DNA of 64,000 bases from Candidatus Freyarchaeota archaeon (GTDB lineage: Archaea; Asgardarchaeota; Jordiarchaeia; Jordiarchaeales; Jordiarchaeaceae), in contig JAUQZE010000023.1 of the NCBI GenBank assembly GCA_030587365.1, positions 1-64,000 on the forward strand, given 5' to 3'. The notes under the pieces were generated by a model. That model had not been told where the DNA came from and did not search any database. It saw only the letters and a program-made list of their open reading frames with translations. Shown here piece after piece: positions 44,846 through 53,539 of this stretch. A program made the translations under genes and the position numbers. How positions within the stretch are numbered: the first letter of the stretch is position 1; each line of letters starts with the position of its first letter.

Positions 44846-45175
44846 ATGGCTAAAGAAACAGATTTGAAAACCATCGCGTCGATTATATCGATAGCGTCCA
44901 AGTATATTATTGCAAGCGTTGTGCTAATATCTATCGGGGCCGCGAGCGGTGTCTACGCGGTTCTCACCTACTTGGTCTATGGTACCTCTATAACCTTTAC
45001 ATCAAGTATTGCGGTATTTTTGGTGTTATTCATCGGCCTAGCCTTAATTGCCATAGGCGTCTTCCTAACTCTTCGTAGTCTATACTGGATGCGTAGTGAA
45101 GGAATAAGATTGAGAGAAATGCTTGAGAAAGATAAAAGTAAGGGGACCCAAAGGAGGAAAAGTAATGACTCTTAG
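44846..45175 (+). CDS. Small membrane protein with two helices
   Basis: 109 residues with two predicted membrane helices (about residues 20-48 and 55-78) and a basic, charged C-terminal tail (EKDKSKGTQRRKSNDS). GGAGGG precedes ATG 44846, and ATATTTAAGG near 44798 is a likely TATA box. The next gene starts 11 bases before its stop, so the two are translated together. Function unknown. Confidence 0.6.
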   Translation: MAKETDLKTIASIISIASKYIIASVVLISIGAASGVYAVLTYLVYGTSITFTSSIAVFLVLFIGLALIAIGVFLTLRSLYWMRSEGIRLREMLEKDKSKGTQRRKSNDS

Positions 45176-45566
45176 AAGGAAGATAATTTCTTTTAAAAGG
45201 AAGATAATGACTTTTGGAAGGAAGAAAGCGCCTAAGGAAAAGCCTAAAGAAAAGCGTCCTCGAACACGTTACGAGGAAATAACAGACCAAGTTTACACCA
45301 AACTTGAATGGTATGCTAAACGGTTCATAATTATTTCTGTTGTTGGAATGGTAGTGGGATTTGATGGTCTAATCTACGGGATGTTCGCTTATTACTCCTC
45401 AGTAAATCTCCTGACGACAATACTCGGTTTTCAAATGCCACCGTTACAGGATGTTTCTGTATTCTTAGGGGCCCTCATTGGTATCGTATCCCTAGCCATA
45501 TCACTTGTTCTTTTAGCCTTGGGAATATTCTGGAGAATCAAAGTCGAAAGACGGAGCATATTTTAA
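45165..45566 (+). CDS. Small membrane protein with basic N-terminus
   Basis: 133 residues starting MTLRRKIISFKRK; the first ~35 residues are strongly basic, followed by a short amphipathic helix (YEEITDQVYTKLEWYAKR) and two membrane helices (about 55-80 and 95-122). ATG 45165 has AAGGAGG seven bases upstream, so it is preferred over the upstream TTG 45123. The shape of two helices and a similar TEW/LEWYAKRF segment suggests it is a paralogue or partner of the 44846 protein. Confidence 0.6.
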   Translation: MTLRRKIISFKRKIMTFGRKKAPKEKPKEKRPRTRYEEITDQVYTKLEWYAKRFIIISVVGMVVGFDGLIYGMFAYYSSVNLLTTILGFQMPPLQDVSVFLGALIGIVSLAISLVLLALGIFWRIKVERRSIF

Positions 45567-45571
45567 ACGGG

Positions 45572-45600
45572 TTTTCAATTTTTTCTTTTTTTAAATTTAA
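45572..45600 (+). terminator. T-rich termination tract
   Basis: TTTTCAATTTTTTCTTTTTT follows the stop of the second small membrane protein gene. Confidence 0.35.
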
Positions 45601-45772
45601 ACGTTATACGAGTTTCTATTTTTCGGGAATATTTATATGAGCACTTGGTTCTAGGTTTAAATCCAGTATTTAATACAATAATTTCGTCAATTTTATATAA
45701 GTTACCAAATCCCAGCGATCAGTAGTTTATTTAGAATTGGACAGTGTCCATTTATTCGGAGTGTGACCTGAA

Positions 45773-46558
45773 ATGTCTCTTACTGAAGAAGTTAAGAAGT
45801 TAGCACTTGAAATGAATGCGGATCTTGTTGGAATTTGTTCAGCTGAGAAGATGGTTGAGGGTAGAGGGAACCTCTTTGAGATAATGTCGGATGCGAGAGC
45901 ACTGGTGGTCATCGCACTGGAGCACTTCGAACCAGTCTTAGATTCCGAAAATCTTCAGATTATGCAGTACAATGTACATCAGCTTTATCACGAGATTGAT
46001 AGGATTCTTTACGGCTTAGCCAAATTTTTGGCTAGGAAGGGGTTTAAAGCGGTTTCCATACCAGCCTATCTTCCCGTTGACATGAGTAGGGAAACTTCGG
46101 GGTTAAAGGGAGAGGTCTCTCTCAGACACGCGGCCCAGTGTGCTGGTTTGGGGGAAATAGGTTTAAACAGACTTTTGATAACGCCCGAATACGGACCAAG
46201 AGTCAGACTTGGAGCTCTCATAACTAATGCGGATCTCACCCCCGATGAACCATTTGAGGAAAAGTTGTGTAAGAGAGAAAAGTGTGCAATCTGTGTTAAA
46301 GCCTGTCCCGTTGGAGCTATTTCCACGCAGGGAGAAGTGAACGTGTTTAAATGTGCACCAAACATCCTAAAGTACTTTATTCCCGGATTCGTAACTGCTA
46401 TAAATGAACTAGCGAAAAGGAATGCTAGCTGGAAAGAAATTCAAGAATTCGCAAGAAGCCCCGAAGCATGGAAGATATTGCAAGTATTGACAACAGGAAT
46501 GATTTACAACTGCTTTAACTGCATGACCAGTTGCCCAATAGGCAAAACCCCAAAGTAA
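45773..46558 (+). CDS. Epoxyqueuosine reductase-like 4Fe-4S protein
   Basis: 261 residues resembling QueG-type proteins: an N-terminal domain ending SLRHAAQCAGLGEIGLNRLL (the usual cobalamin-contact region), YGPRVRLGALITNA, then a ferredoxin-like domain with CKREKCAICVKACPVGAI and a second Cys set near the C-terminus (CFNCMTSCP). The HEAT-repeat C-terminal domain of bacterial QueG is missing. In archaea such short forms are common and their substrate is unknown; a B12- or Fe-S-based reductase is most likely. ATG 45773; a TATA-like TTTATATAAG lies at about 45691. Confidence 0.75.
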   Translation: MSLTEEVKKLALEMNADLVGICSAEKMVEGRGNLFEIMSDARALVVIALEHFEPVLDSENLQIMQYNVHQLYHEIDRILYGLAKFLARKGFKAVSIPAYLPVDMSRETSGLKGEVSLRHAAQCAGLGEIGLNRLLITPEYGPRVRLGALITNADLTPDEPFEEKLCKREKCAICVKACPVGAISTQGEVNVFKCAPNILKYFIPGFVTAINELAKRNASWKEIQEFARSPEAWKILQVLTTGMIYNCFNCMTSCPIGKTPK

Positions 46559-46632
46559 TTCTGCATCCCCAATTTTTGAGCAGAAAAGATACGCTGAAGG
46601 CAATACAGACTCATAAACAATGAGTATTGAGC

Positions 46633-47337
46633 TTATTGGATTTTGAAAATTTTTTCAACCGCTTCCACGAATCCTTCGCCAAAGGATTTCTTTGTTACGT
46701 GGTCTGCTACATCTTTGAGAATTTTTGGAGCGTTATTAAGAGCTATCCCGTATCCTACTTCCTGAAGCAGCTCTACGTCGTTTTGTCCATCACCTATCCC
46801 GAGTGCGTCCTCCGACTGATAACCAAGCGTTTCAATCGCTTTCCTCACGCCAATAGCTTTATGAACCTGAGGATCACACAGATGAATCGCGTAGCCGGAA
46901 TCCAAAACGTTAATTTTTATACCTTTATCTTCCAATGTCTTCATCAGAGTCTCTCGGTCAATTGTTCTTCTAATGGCAACATCAGTGAACCTGTAGAATT
47001 GGTCGCCAGACTCCTTAACGCTGTCTCCGAAAGTTTCCTTCAGAACTTTCAGCGCCATAAGGGGTAACTCTTTTGAACCCAGTATAAGGGGCTTTTCCCA
47101 ACCAAGTTTCATAACCACTCCTCCGTTCTCGGCGATTACCGGCCCGCTTATCCCCAAATAAAATTCTAGAGTCAATAAGGAGCACAATATGTTACCCGAA
47201 CAGAAAACCACATGAATACCCAGATTCTCCAGCTTCCTTATTACTTCCACAGCTGGAAGGTGTAACCTGTTTTCCTGAGAGGTAAGAGTTCCATCCACAT
47301 CCGTAACCAATACATGGAATTCAAGATCAACTGCCAA
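46633..47337 (-). CDS. Phosphoglycolate phosphatase, archaeal HAD type
   Basis: 234 residues. HAD motif I VTDVDGTLT (Asp 13, Asp 15), motif II FCSGN, and motif IV IGDGQNDVELL with the Lys of motif III in between. Length and arrangement match the archaeal Cof-type phosphoglycolate phosphatase (TA0175 family), which removes phosphate from 2-phosphoglycolate formed by DNA repair. TTG 47337 starts MAVDLEFHVL with AAGGGAAAG before it. It is divergent from the HdrD-like gene across an inverted repeat at 47380-47419. Confidence 0.85.
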   Translation of the reverse strand: MAVDLEFHVLVTDVDGTLTSQENRLHLPAVEVIRKLENLGIHVVFCSGNILCSLLTLEFYLGISGPVIAENGGVVMKLGWEKPLILGSKELPLMALKVLKETFGDSVKESGDQFYRFTDVAIRRTIDRETLMKTLEDKGIKINVLDSGYAIHLCDPQVHKAIGVRKAIETLGYQSEDALGIGDGQNDVELLQEVGYGIALNNAPKILKDVADHVTKKSFGEGFVEAVEKIFKIQ

Positions 47338-47379
47338 AACTTTCCCTTCCTTTTCCCAAAAATATAGTTAATTCTCTCC

Positions 47380-47419
47380 ATTGCAACTATAAAAAATTAA
47401 CATATAAATTGGTTGCAAT
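47380..47419. promoter_or_regulatory. Inverted repeat around a TATA box in a divergent promoter
   Basis: ATTGCAAC (47380-47387) and its exact complement GTTGCAAT (47412-47419) flank 24 bases that include the TATA-like CATATAAATT. The region separates the phosphatase and HdrD-like genes. A dimeric regulator bound to both arms could control one or both genes. Confidence 0.4.
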
Positions 47420-47586
47420 TACCGAATTACGGAATTATCTTTTCACTATTTTATGACCCAATTTCATTAAAAAATTGTATTTACAAAAAGAATCAAGTAT
47501 TTAAAGAGGATATTATTAAAGAATGTAGCCGAAAAAGTAAACTAGATGTTTTCAAAAATTATGGGAGTATTTTGAGGGAAACAAAA

Positions 47587-48759
47587 ATGTTTAATGAAGG
47601 AACTTGTGAGAGGTGTGGCACTTGCCTCTCGCAGTGTCCATTTTTGCAACTACCAATAGAGAAGGCTAAGGAAGAAATTTCCAGAATGATCGAAACGAAA
47701 ACTTCGGCGGAAATAATTAGGAACTGTGCCGGCTGCTCGTACTGCAACACCATTTGCCCGACACAATCAAACCCAGCCGAGCTTAGAAAAGAAATAAAAT
47801 TGAGGAAAAACCGTAAAGAAGGTGTAGGAAGCCTGTTACTAATCTCCGAGGAAGCACCACTGAATTTAATGTCCATCGGATTAGAATTGGAAACCGGGGA
47901 AAAGATGGAGAACCTAAAAAAATACACGAATCCACCAAAAAATAAAAGTATGTTCTACATCGGCTGCAGCCTCTCATACATTTATACGGACTTGGTCAAA
48001 ACGAAATTATTAGAGAGTTTACCCCTAGTGGGTGGAATGAAATACTGCTGCGGAGGATACGTACACAGTCTCTTCGGCGAGGAGGAAGCAAAGATAAAGG
48101 GTGAGAAATTGCTGGAGGAATTTAATGAACTCGGGGTGGAAAAGCTCATCTCCTTCTGTCCCGGCTGTGACCTAATGATTAGAGGCGTGTACCCAAAAAT
48201 AATCGAAGAGTACAACATCGAGAGCCAAAGCATCATCGAATACCTAGTCGAAAAGTATCACAAAGGCGAACTAGAATTCACAAACAAAATCGGCCAAAGA
48301 ATAACTTTTCATGATCCCTGTCCTTGGAGAGGTTTGAACAGGAAAATTTACGAGAGCCCAAGGGAGCTTCTCGAGATTATGGGAGCCGAAGTAGTGGAGA
48401 TGAAACATATCCGGGAAAAATCTCTGTGCTGCGGCGCTCCCGTTTCATTTAGAAATAGAGAACTAGCGGAAAGAATAGCAAACAAAAGAGCATCCGAGGC
48501 GGAAGAAGCAGGAGCAGACGCAATAGCCTTCATCTGCACGGGCTGTGTTTTCGCACTGTCAAAGAATGCAGTAGAAAAAAACATCGAAGCATACTACATA
48601 ACCGAACTAGCTCAGATGGCAGTCGGGGAACAACCACCGCATCGAATCGTCGAAGTCACAAATCGCGCAATAGAACTTCTGGGTAAAAGAATTAGCCAAA
48701 ATCTTGGTTTAATAAAGGATAAATATTTAATCAAAAGTGGAAAAATTTATCGTCTTTAA
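47587..48759 (+). CDS. HdrD/GlpC-like Fe-S protein with two CCG domains
   Basis: 390 residues from ATG 47587, where GAGGGA is upstream; the longer frame from TTG 47413 starts in promoter sequence. The N-terminus binds two [4Fe-4S] clusters (CERCGTCLSQCP and CAGCSYCNTICP). Two CCG domains follow (YCCGGYVHS...SFCPGCD and LCCGAPVSF...ICTGC), the cysteine motif of heterodisulfide reductase subunit B/D and of GlpC. Such proteins pass electrons to disulfides or quinones. No flavoprotein or HdrA partner is next to it; the donor may be ferredoxin. Confidence 0.85.
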   Translation: MFNEGTCERCGTCLSQCPFLQLPIEKAKEEISRMIETKTSAEIIRNCAGCSYCNTICPTQSNPAELRKEIKLRKNRKEGVGSLLLISEEAPLNLMSIGLELETGEKMENLKKYTNPPKNKSMFYIGCSLSYIYTDLVKTKLLESLPLVGGMKYCCGGYVHSLFGEEEAKIKGEKLLEEFNELGVEKLISFCPGCDLMIRGVYPKIIEEYNIESQSIIEYLVEKYHKGELEFTNKIGQRITFHDPCPWRGLNRKIYESPRELLEIMGAEVVEMKHIREKSLCCGAPVSFRNRELAERIANKRASEAEEAGADAIAFICTGCVFALSKNAVEKNIEAYYITELAQMAVGEQPPHRIVEVTNRAIELLGKRISQNLGLIKDKYLIKSGKIYRL

Positions 48760-48819
48760 CTAATTTATAAAAAGTGAATAAAGAAGCAAAAATAAAAAAA
48801 TGAGGATTTTGAAGGAAAA

Positions 48820-49212
48820 TTAAACGGGTTTGAACGTTATCATTAATCCATTCTGTCTCTCAATGAAGCTAACTTTGATTTTTGAGCCTATAGCAACTTT
48901 TTCCGGCGCCACATCTATGAGCCTCCCGACCATAATGAAGCCCTCCTCCATCTTGGCACGGGCAACAATGTATGGAGCCTCCTTTTCGTAACCCAGTGGC
49001 GCTACGTGAATAACTGTGTAAGTATCGATTACGCCTTTATCTTTAACTTCTGTTACCTCAACGTCCTCGCTGTCACACTCTCGGCAGAGCATACTTGGTG
49101 GACTGAACACCGCACCGCAGCTCTTACACTTCAAACCCAAGAGTTTACCTTGCTTCAAGGCCTCAGCCCATTTTTCATAAGTCAAAGGATAAACCGACAC
49201 CACCATAATCAC
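48820..49212 (-). CDS. DUF35 OB-fold/zinc-ribbon protein, thiolase partner
   Basis: 130 residues: an N-terminal rubredoxin-like zinc ribbon (LKCKSCGAVFSPPSMLCREC) and a C-terminal OB fold. In archaea DUF35 proteins form a complex with thiolase and HMG-CoA synthase and help channel acetoacetyl-CoA. The ATG at 49212 overlaps the thiolase stop by four bases, so the pair is translationally coupled. No HMG-CoA synthase lies nearby. Confidence 0.88.
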   Translation of the reverse strand: MIMVVSVYPLTYEKWAEALKQGKLLGLKCKSCGAVFSPPSMLCRECDSEDVEVTEVKDKGVIDTYTVIHVAPLGYEKEAPYIVARAKMEEGFIMVGRLIDVAPEKVAIGSKIKVSFIERQNGLMITFKPV

Positions 49213-50372
49213 CTTCTTAGGATAACGTTTACAACCACCGCTAGGTCGCCGCCCAGAGTGTCTATGTAGCCAATCTCCGCACCGTCAACCTGCCTAGGGC
49301 CAGCACCACCGCGAAGCTGAGTCACTATCTCGTAAACCTGACCCACACCAGTAGCTCCAATTGGGTGTCCTTTAGACTTTAATCCGCCGGATGTATTGAT
49401 GGGTATTCTGCCGTCGAGACTCGTTTCCCCTTCTTCAACACCCTTCCAGCCCTCACCGAACTTGAAGAATCCCAGTCCTTCCGTAGCAGCAATCTCAGCA
49501 ATGGTGAAACAGTCATGAAGTTCACAAACATCAATGTCCTTAGGGTCGAGTTTAGCCTGTTTATAAGCCATCCTTGAAGCCGCTTCACGGGCAATTACTC
49601 TAGTGACATCCTTCTGCATGTATGAAGGCCCACAGGACCCCATACCGGTACCAGCTACCCAGATGGGCGTGTCAGTAAGCTTCTTGGCTATGTCCTCCGA
49701 AGCCAAAATGCAGGCGGAAGCACCGTCGCTGAAGGGGCAGCATGAGTAAAGGTTCAGCGGTTCGGCTATCATTGGGGCGTTTATTGCTTTATCGAGAGTT
49801 ATTTCTTTTTGGAGGTGGGCTTTGGGGTTCATGGCTCCGTTGTGGTGGTTTTTGACCGCTACCATTGCCAATAGTTCTTTTAGTTTGTCTATGGTGAGGT
49901 TGTATTTTTTGGCGTAGGCGTGTGCCATCATTGCGAACACTCCGGGGAATGTGAGTCCGGTTTTTTGCTCATATCTGGTTTCTGTTCCCATGGCGAAGGT
50001 TTTTGTGGCGAGAGGAGTTCCCATTAGTAGTGCTCTTTCTGTGCCTCCGGCCATCACTATGTTGGCTAGGCCGGCGGCTACTGCGGTGTAGGCGTCTCTA
50101 AATGCTGCTGTGGCGCTTGAGCAGGCGGTTTCGAATTTGGTGGCTGGTACGTTTTTTAGTCCTATTTCTGCCGCGCAGAATGGTGCTATGTTCATGGAGT
50201 CTTCTTCATAGTCACCGAGTACGTTTCCCAAGTATAAGGCTTCGACATCTTTCGGTGCGATATTGGCGTCGTGTATGGCATCCATTCCTGCCTCTGCAAA
50301 CATTTCTACGCATGTTTTGTCTGATTTTCCATATTTTGTGGATCCTATTCCTACTACTGCTACCTTTCTCAT
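49209..50372 (-). CDS. Acetyl-CoA acetyltransferase (thiolase)
   Basis: 387 residues. Nucleophile Cys 84 in ETACSSATAAF, HDCFTIAEIAATEGL for the third motif, and SKGHPIGATGVGQ with the catalytic His near the C-terminus. The protein belongs to the archaeal/SCPx-like thiolase branch that associates with DUF35. The reaction is acetyl-CoA condensation or the reverse cleavage in beta-oxidation. Upstream neighbour is a long AT spacer; downstream it is coupled to the DUF35 gene. Confidence 0.9.
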   Translation of the reverse strand: MRKVAVVGIGSTKYGKSDKTCVEMFAEAGMDAIHDANIAPKDVEALYLGNVLGDYEEDSMNIAPFCAAEIGLKNVPATKFETACSSATAAFRDAYTAVAAGLANIVMAGGTERALLMGTPLATKTFAMGTETRYEQKTGLTFPGVFAMMAHAYAKKYNLTIDKLKELLAMVAVKNHHNGAMNPKAHLQKEITLDKAINAPMIAEPLNLYSCCPFSDGASACILASEDIAKKLTDTPIWVAGTGMGSCGPSYMQKDVTRVIAREAASRMAYKQAKLDPKDIDVCELHDCFTIAEIAATEGLGFFKFGEGWKGVEEGETSLDGRIPINTSGGLKSKGHPIGATGVGQVYEIVTQLRGGAGPRQVDGAEIGYIDTLGGDLAVVVNVILRR

Positions 50373-50836
50373 TTTATTTCACTTCTTGTTAATCGTCTTT
50401 TGATTCTAGTTTTAAGTGTTTAAAAATATTTTCTTCAATATTTTTTGCTCTATGATTGTTTCTTTTCCTTTTGTGGGATTACTTCTCGATTGAAAACATT
50501 GAAAACCTCTCATTAAATAGCAAAATCAGTTAAGGATAATGCTTAAACCTAGAATACGAATTTAATAAAAATCGTTTATTTTTTTAAACTTTTATCTCAG
50601 ATTTTTTTGGGAAACTAGAATTTGGAATTCTGGTGAATACCAGACAGACATTTCACTAAATAAGTTTATTATATAAATTAAGTATAGAAAAAATTATAAT
50701 CTATAAAGGATGTAAGTATTTATAGTGAGAGACTGTCAGAATTGGAAAGCAATAATTATTGAAATACTATCAAAACCAGGTCGACCCGTATTCTAAAACG
50801 ATTTTAGAAATTGTTTAATCTCTTCTACCAAGGTCT
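50373..50836. other. Intergenic stretch, 464 bases
   Basis: AT-rich divergent spacer. The right part (50740-50811) is the duplicated upstream element of the ACPLC proteins; AATTATAATCTATAAAGG near 50690-50707 is a TATA-like start of a transcript. No other feature seen. Confidence 0.4.
50740..50811 (+). repeat. Upstream element, copy A (before the 50837 gene)
   Basis: About 72 bases matching 51704-51773 (for example TTGGAAAGC, GTTGACC/GTCGACC and TTTTAG blocks). Read as protein, both copies begin with D/NWKA.I.E.L, and copy A has a 23-codon frame from GTG 50725 that ends in TAA. It may be a remnant of an N-terminal domain or a conserved leader peptide. Confidence 0.55.
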
Positions 50837-51346
50837 ATGGTGGGTAACCAATACCCTTTGAGAAACGATGAGGTGAAAGAAGAATTGACAGAAATTAATC
50901 CTCTGTATAATGCCATAGCGTTTGGAACCCTGTTAACCTCCCTTGATAAGTTGGGATTAAAACCCATGCTTGTCGCACGACAGGCAACCAGAATACTAGC
51001 ACCCATAATAGCCAATCTTGCTAAACAAATATATGGTCAAGAACCTTCAAAAAACTTGGCTGAGTTTGTAGAAAATTGGAAAGTGATGATAAAAAAAACC
51101 AGTTTGGTGGATCCAGACAAGTCGGAAATAAGTTTAGCTGATAAAGTTATCTCCATGAAATTAACCGATTGTATGTACCAAGCGATGGCTGATTTCGGAA
51201 AGTCCCAAGGCTATCCTGCATGTCCCTTGTGCATTATAAACCTTATTTTATTAAGCCTCATCAAAGCTCAAGGTATTGGTGAAGTTATAGATTTCAGCTC
51301 AAAAAAAAGTGAAACCGTTTGTTTGGTAAAAATGGTAATCGATTAG
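50837..51346 (+). CDS. Cysteine-motif protein, tandem paralogue A (V4R/MetOD-like, tentative)
   Basis: 169 residues. A helical N-terminal half (LYNAIAFGTLLTSLDKLG, VARQATRILAPIIANLA) and a C-terminal half with strands and the block DCMYQAMADFGKSQGYPACPLC, i.e. two close cysteines in ACPLC. The shape recalls V4R/methanogen output domains that sense small molecules, but this is a weak match. The gene at 51796-52275 is its paralogue (same block, roughly half the residues identical). ATG 50837; no Shine-Dalgarno site. Confidence 0.65.
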   Translation: MVGNQYPLRNDEVKEELTEINPLYNAIAFGTLLTSLDKLGLKPMLVARQATRILAPIIANLAKQIYGQEPSKNLAEFVENWKVMIKKTSLVDPDKSEISLADKVISMKLTDCMYQAMADFGKSQGYPACPLCIINLILLSLIKAQGIGEVIDFSSKKSETVCLVKMVID

Positions 51347-51795
51347 GGATACTGTACAATTAAGTAAGTATATGAATTGCAAAGCTAATTTATCTTCCCG
51401 ATTTTTTCTAGTTTTCTAACTTCTATTTCTTTAATAAGATTTTAAGAATCTGAGACAAGGCTGATTGGAAAGAGATTGTGTTCCTAGAAGACTAATTGTA
51501 AATTACTAATCACTAAAGGGATAAAATGCAATTCCCATTTTTTTGATTTTCACAGTTGTTTTGAAGAATAAGTTGTTACTATTCAAAAATACATATATAT
51601 CCATTAAGATTAAGTTATAATTGAACTTGCAATTTTTGTTAGTTCCAATTTTTGATTACCTGTTAGTATGAAAATTCTGCTAATTATAACAGGTAATTGA
51701 TTTGATTGGAAAGCGACAATTGTTGAAACTCTTTAAAGACGCGTTGACCACTGTTTCAAAATGTTTTAGGAATATTTACGCTTTTAAAAAATGGA
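51347..51795. other. Intergenic stretch, 449 bases
   Basis: AT-rich spacer between the two paralogues. The right end carries copy B of the shared upstream element; TATA-like ATACATATATAT near 51590-51600 precedes it. No frame of interest otherwise. Confidence 0.4.
51704..51773 (+). repeat. Upstream element, copy B (before the 51796 gene)
   Basis: Counterpart of 50740-50811. The match stops shortly before the start codon, so upstream and coding sequences were duplicated together, and the protein-like reading is broken by a stop in a different place from copy A. Confidence 0.55.
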
Positions 51796-52275
51796 TTGGA
51801 GATGTATCTGTGGATGACTAAAATAGATCCTTTGTATAATACTTTAGCTTTTGGGGCTATTCTGGTTGCATTGGATAAGCTGGGTGTAAACCCAATGTTA
51901 ACCGCACGCTACACAAGTAGAGTGCTGGGCTCCATGTTAATTGAACTCGTAAGACAAGCAAAATCTACTAGTCTCGCAAATAACCTAGAAGAGTTTGTAC
52001 AAAATTGGGCCGGAACCGTGAGAACCTTCAGATTCTTAGACCCAGAAAAATCTGAAATATCACTTTCGGGTAAAACCATCTTCATGAAAATAGTTGACTG
52101 CATGTATAAGGGCTTGGCTGATTTCGGAAGATCCCAAGGATATCCTGCGTGCCCCTTGTGCCCTATCAATCTTATTATGGCAGGCTACCTCAAGGCTAGA
52201 GGTATTGGTGAAGTGCTAGACATTAAAGTTGAAAACAGTGAAAACGTTTGTAAGGTCAAAATGGTGGTCGATTAA
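51796..52275 (+). CDS. Cysteine-motif protein, tandem paralogue B
   Basis: 159 residues, same order as the 50837 protein: LYNTLAFGAILVALDKLG, then SEISLSGKTIFMKIVDCMYK and ADFGRSQGYPACPLCPINLI, ending VENSENVCKVKMVVD. All cysteines of the ACPLC block and the final one near VC.VKMV are kept in both copies, so they may bind metal or react as a thiol pair. ATG 51796; TTG or ATG at 51814 are alternatives. Function unknown. Confidence 0.65.
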   Translation: MEMYLWMTKIDPLYNTLAFGAILVALDKLGVNPMLTARYTSRVLGSMLIELVRQAKSTSLANNLEEFVQNWAGTVRTFRFLDPEKSEISLSGKTIFMKIVDCMYKGLADFGRSQGYPACPLCPINLIMAGYLKARGIGEVLDIKVENSENVCKVKMVVD

Positions 52276-52451
52276 AAACAAGTTACACCCAACAAATCAA
52301 TTTGTTAAAATCTATCTTGTAGGCTTCTCCATTTTTCTCATTTTTACCAATTCGGAAAACTGATAGCTGAAAATTAGAATAGTAGAGGATTCCACATAAT
52401 TTGGATCGAAAATGATTATAGGATGTGGAGTGCCGAATTTTCACCCTACAG

Positions 52452-52739
52452 TGTAAGCTCTGTTATGAATCCTTCGACATTGATTTTTATGAGCAGGTGT
52501 TGACAGGAAAGCCGGATATTTTCAAGCTCAAAAAGGTAGAAAAATATGTCTGAACAACAGGGATTATTCGGAAAGTATCGTAACGGTTTCGCCTATCACG
52601 GGACGCATGCGGTTATGGCTTCTATTGGAGTGTTCTAATTCTACTAAATGCTGGCAGAGTGATAGTTGCAGGTCCCAAGAGTAAAAGAGCCTTGGAAATT
52701 TTGGGTTTCGACTTTACAAAAGATCTGGACGAGCTATAG
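52452..52739 (+). pseudogene. Decayed C-terminal part of a LarA/DUF2088-like gene
   Basis: Three adjacent frame pieces read as one protein: CKLCYESFDIDFYEQVLTGK up to KKVEKYV, then SEQQGLFGKYRNGFAYHGTH..., then LILLNAGRVIVAGPKSKRAL...FTKDLDEL. Each junction needs a one- or two-base shift. The pieces look like the C-terminal domain of lactate racemase-type (LarA/DUF2088) proteins; that match is by memory and moderate. The N-terminal half is missing, so it is a remnant. Confidence 0.5.
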
Positions 52740-52912
52740 ATGCTGATAGGAAGTATCTCGAAAAAAATTGCTCGATGGCACTTTTACATGCCTCCGATAT
52801 TCATTTCAGAAATAGAAAAAAATAAAAAAATAGGGTTAAATTTGGGAAGTCACTGTTTGCAAATCTTCGGGCATGCTTTGGGTTGCCTGTTTTCGATTTT
52901 TGTCCATGATTC

Positions 52913-53521
52913 TTACTTACCCCAGTATCTCCAGTAGTCATTATTGTTTATTCCTATCCCTAAGTCTACCAAGTAGATTAAGCCGACGAGAAGTATAATC
53001 GCTGCGCCGAGATTAATAATTCCCTGAATGTTTAAAATCCATGGTGCAGTGTAATTAAGATAAACAGGTGAAATATATGGGAAAGAAGGAGTTAACACGT
53101 ATCTTAGAGGGATGCTCGCATTCTGGAAGAAAGATGTTACGCCGAGGGTTCCGACACCTAACAGAAACCATATTCCAAAGAATATCTGCGTTGCAAGACC
53201 GCTAAGTCCGTGCCCCACTGTTTCACTTTTGAAAAAGCCCAAAAAGAAAGCAGCTACGGAGACCGGTAATCCTAGGAGTATAACTGTGCCGAAATTAATG
53301 TTCAAAAGGGGTAATCCAGGAGAGTAAGAGAGTAATAAGGATGTGAAAAACTGAGCTTCCGGTGGTCCGAATAGATAAATCCCAAAATAAAGAATAGCCG
53401 CATCCATGAAAAACCCTAAGACGAGATTATAAATGAAGAACGGAATAAAGAAGTAGACAATGAATGCAACCAAAGCAAATATGAAACCTTTAAGGATAGC
53501 CTTTGTAACTGGTTCCAACAT
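52913..53521 (-). CDS. Multi-pass membrane protein, unknown function
   Basis: 202 residues with about five membrane helices (first at residues 11-40, last near 168-190) and a Tyr/Trp-rich C-terminus (NNNDYWRYWGK). It lies 18 bases after the secreted-type protein on the same strand, so the pair is probably one operon and may work together at the cell surface. Family not recognised. Confidence 0.65.
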   Translation of the reverse strand: MLEPVTKAILKGFIFALVAFIVYFFIPFFIYNLVLGFFMDAAILYFGIYLFGPPEAQFFTSLLLSYSPGLPLLNINFGTVILLGLPVSVAAFFLGFFKSETVGHGLSGLATQIFFGIWFLLGVGTLGVTSFFQNASIPLRYVLTPSFPYISPVYLNYTAPWILNIQGIINLGAAIILLVGLIYLVDLGIGINNNDYWRYWGK

Positions 53522-53539
53522 TCAAACCTCCATTTAAAC

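Noticed and set aside
52740..52937. 65-codon plus-strand frame
   Set aside because: It follows the LarA-like remnant and has no family features or ribosome site.
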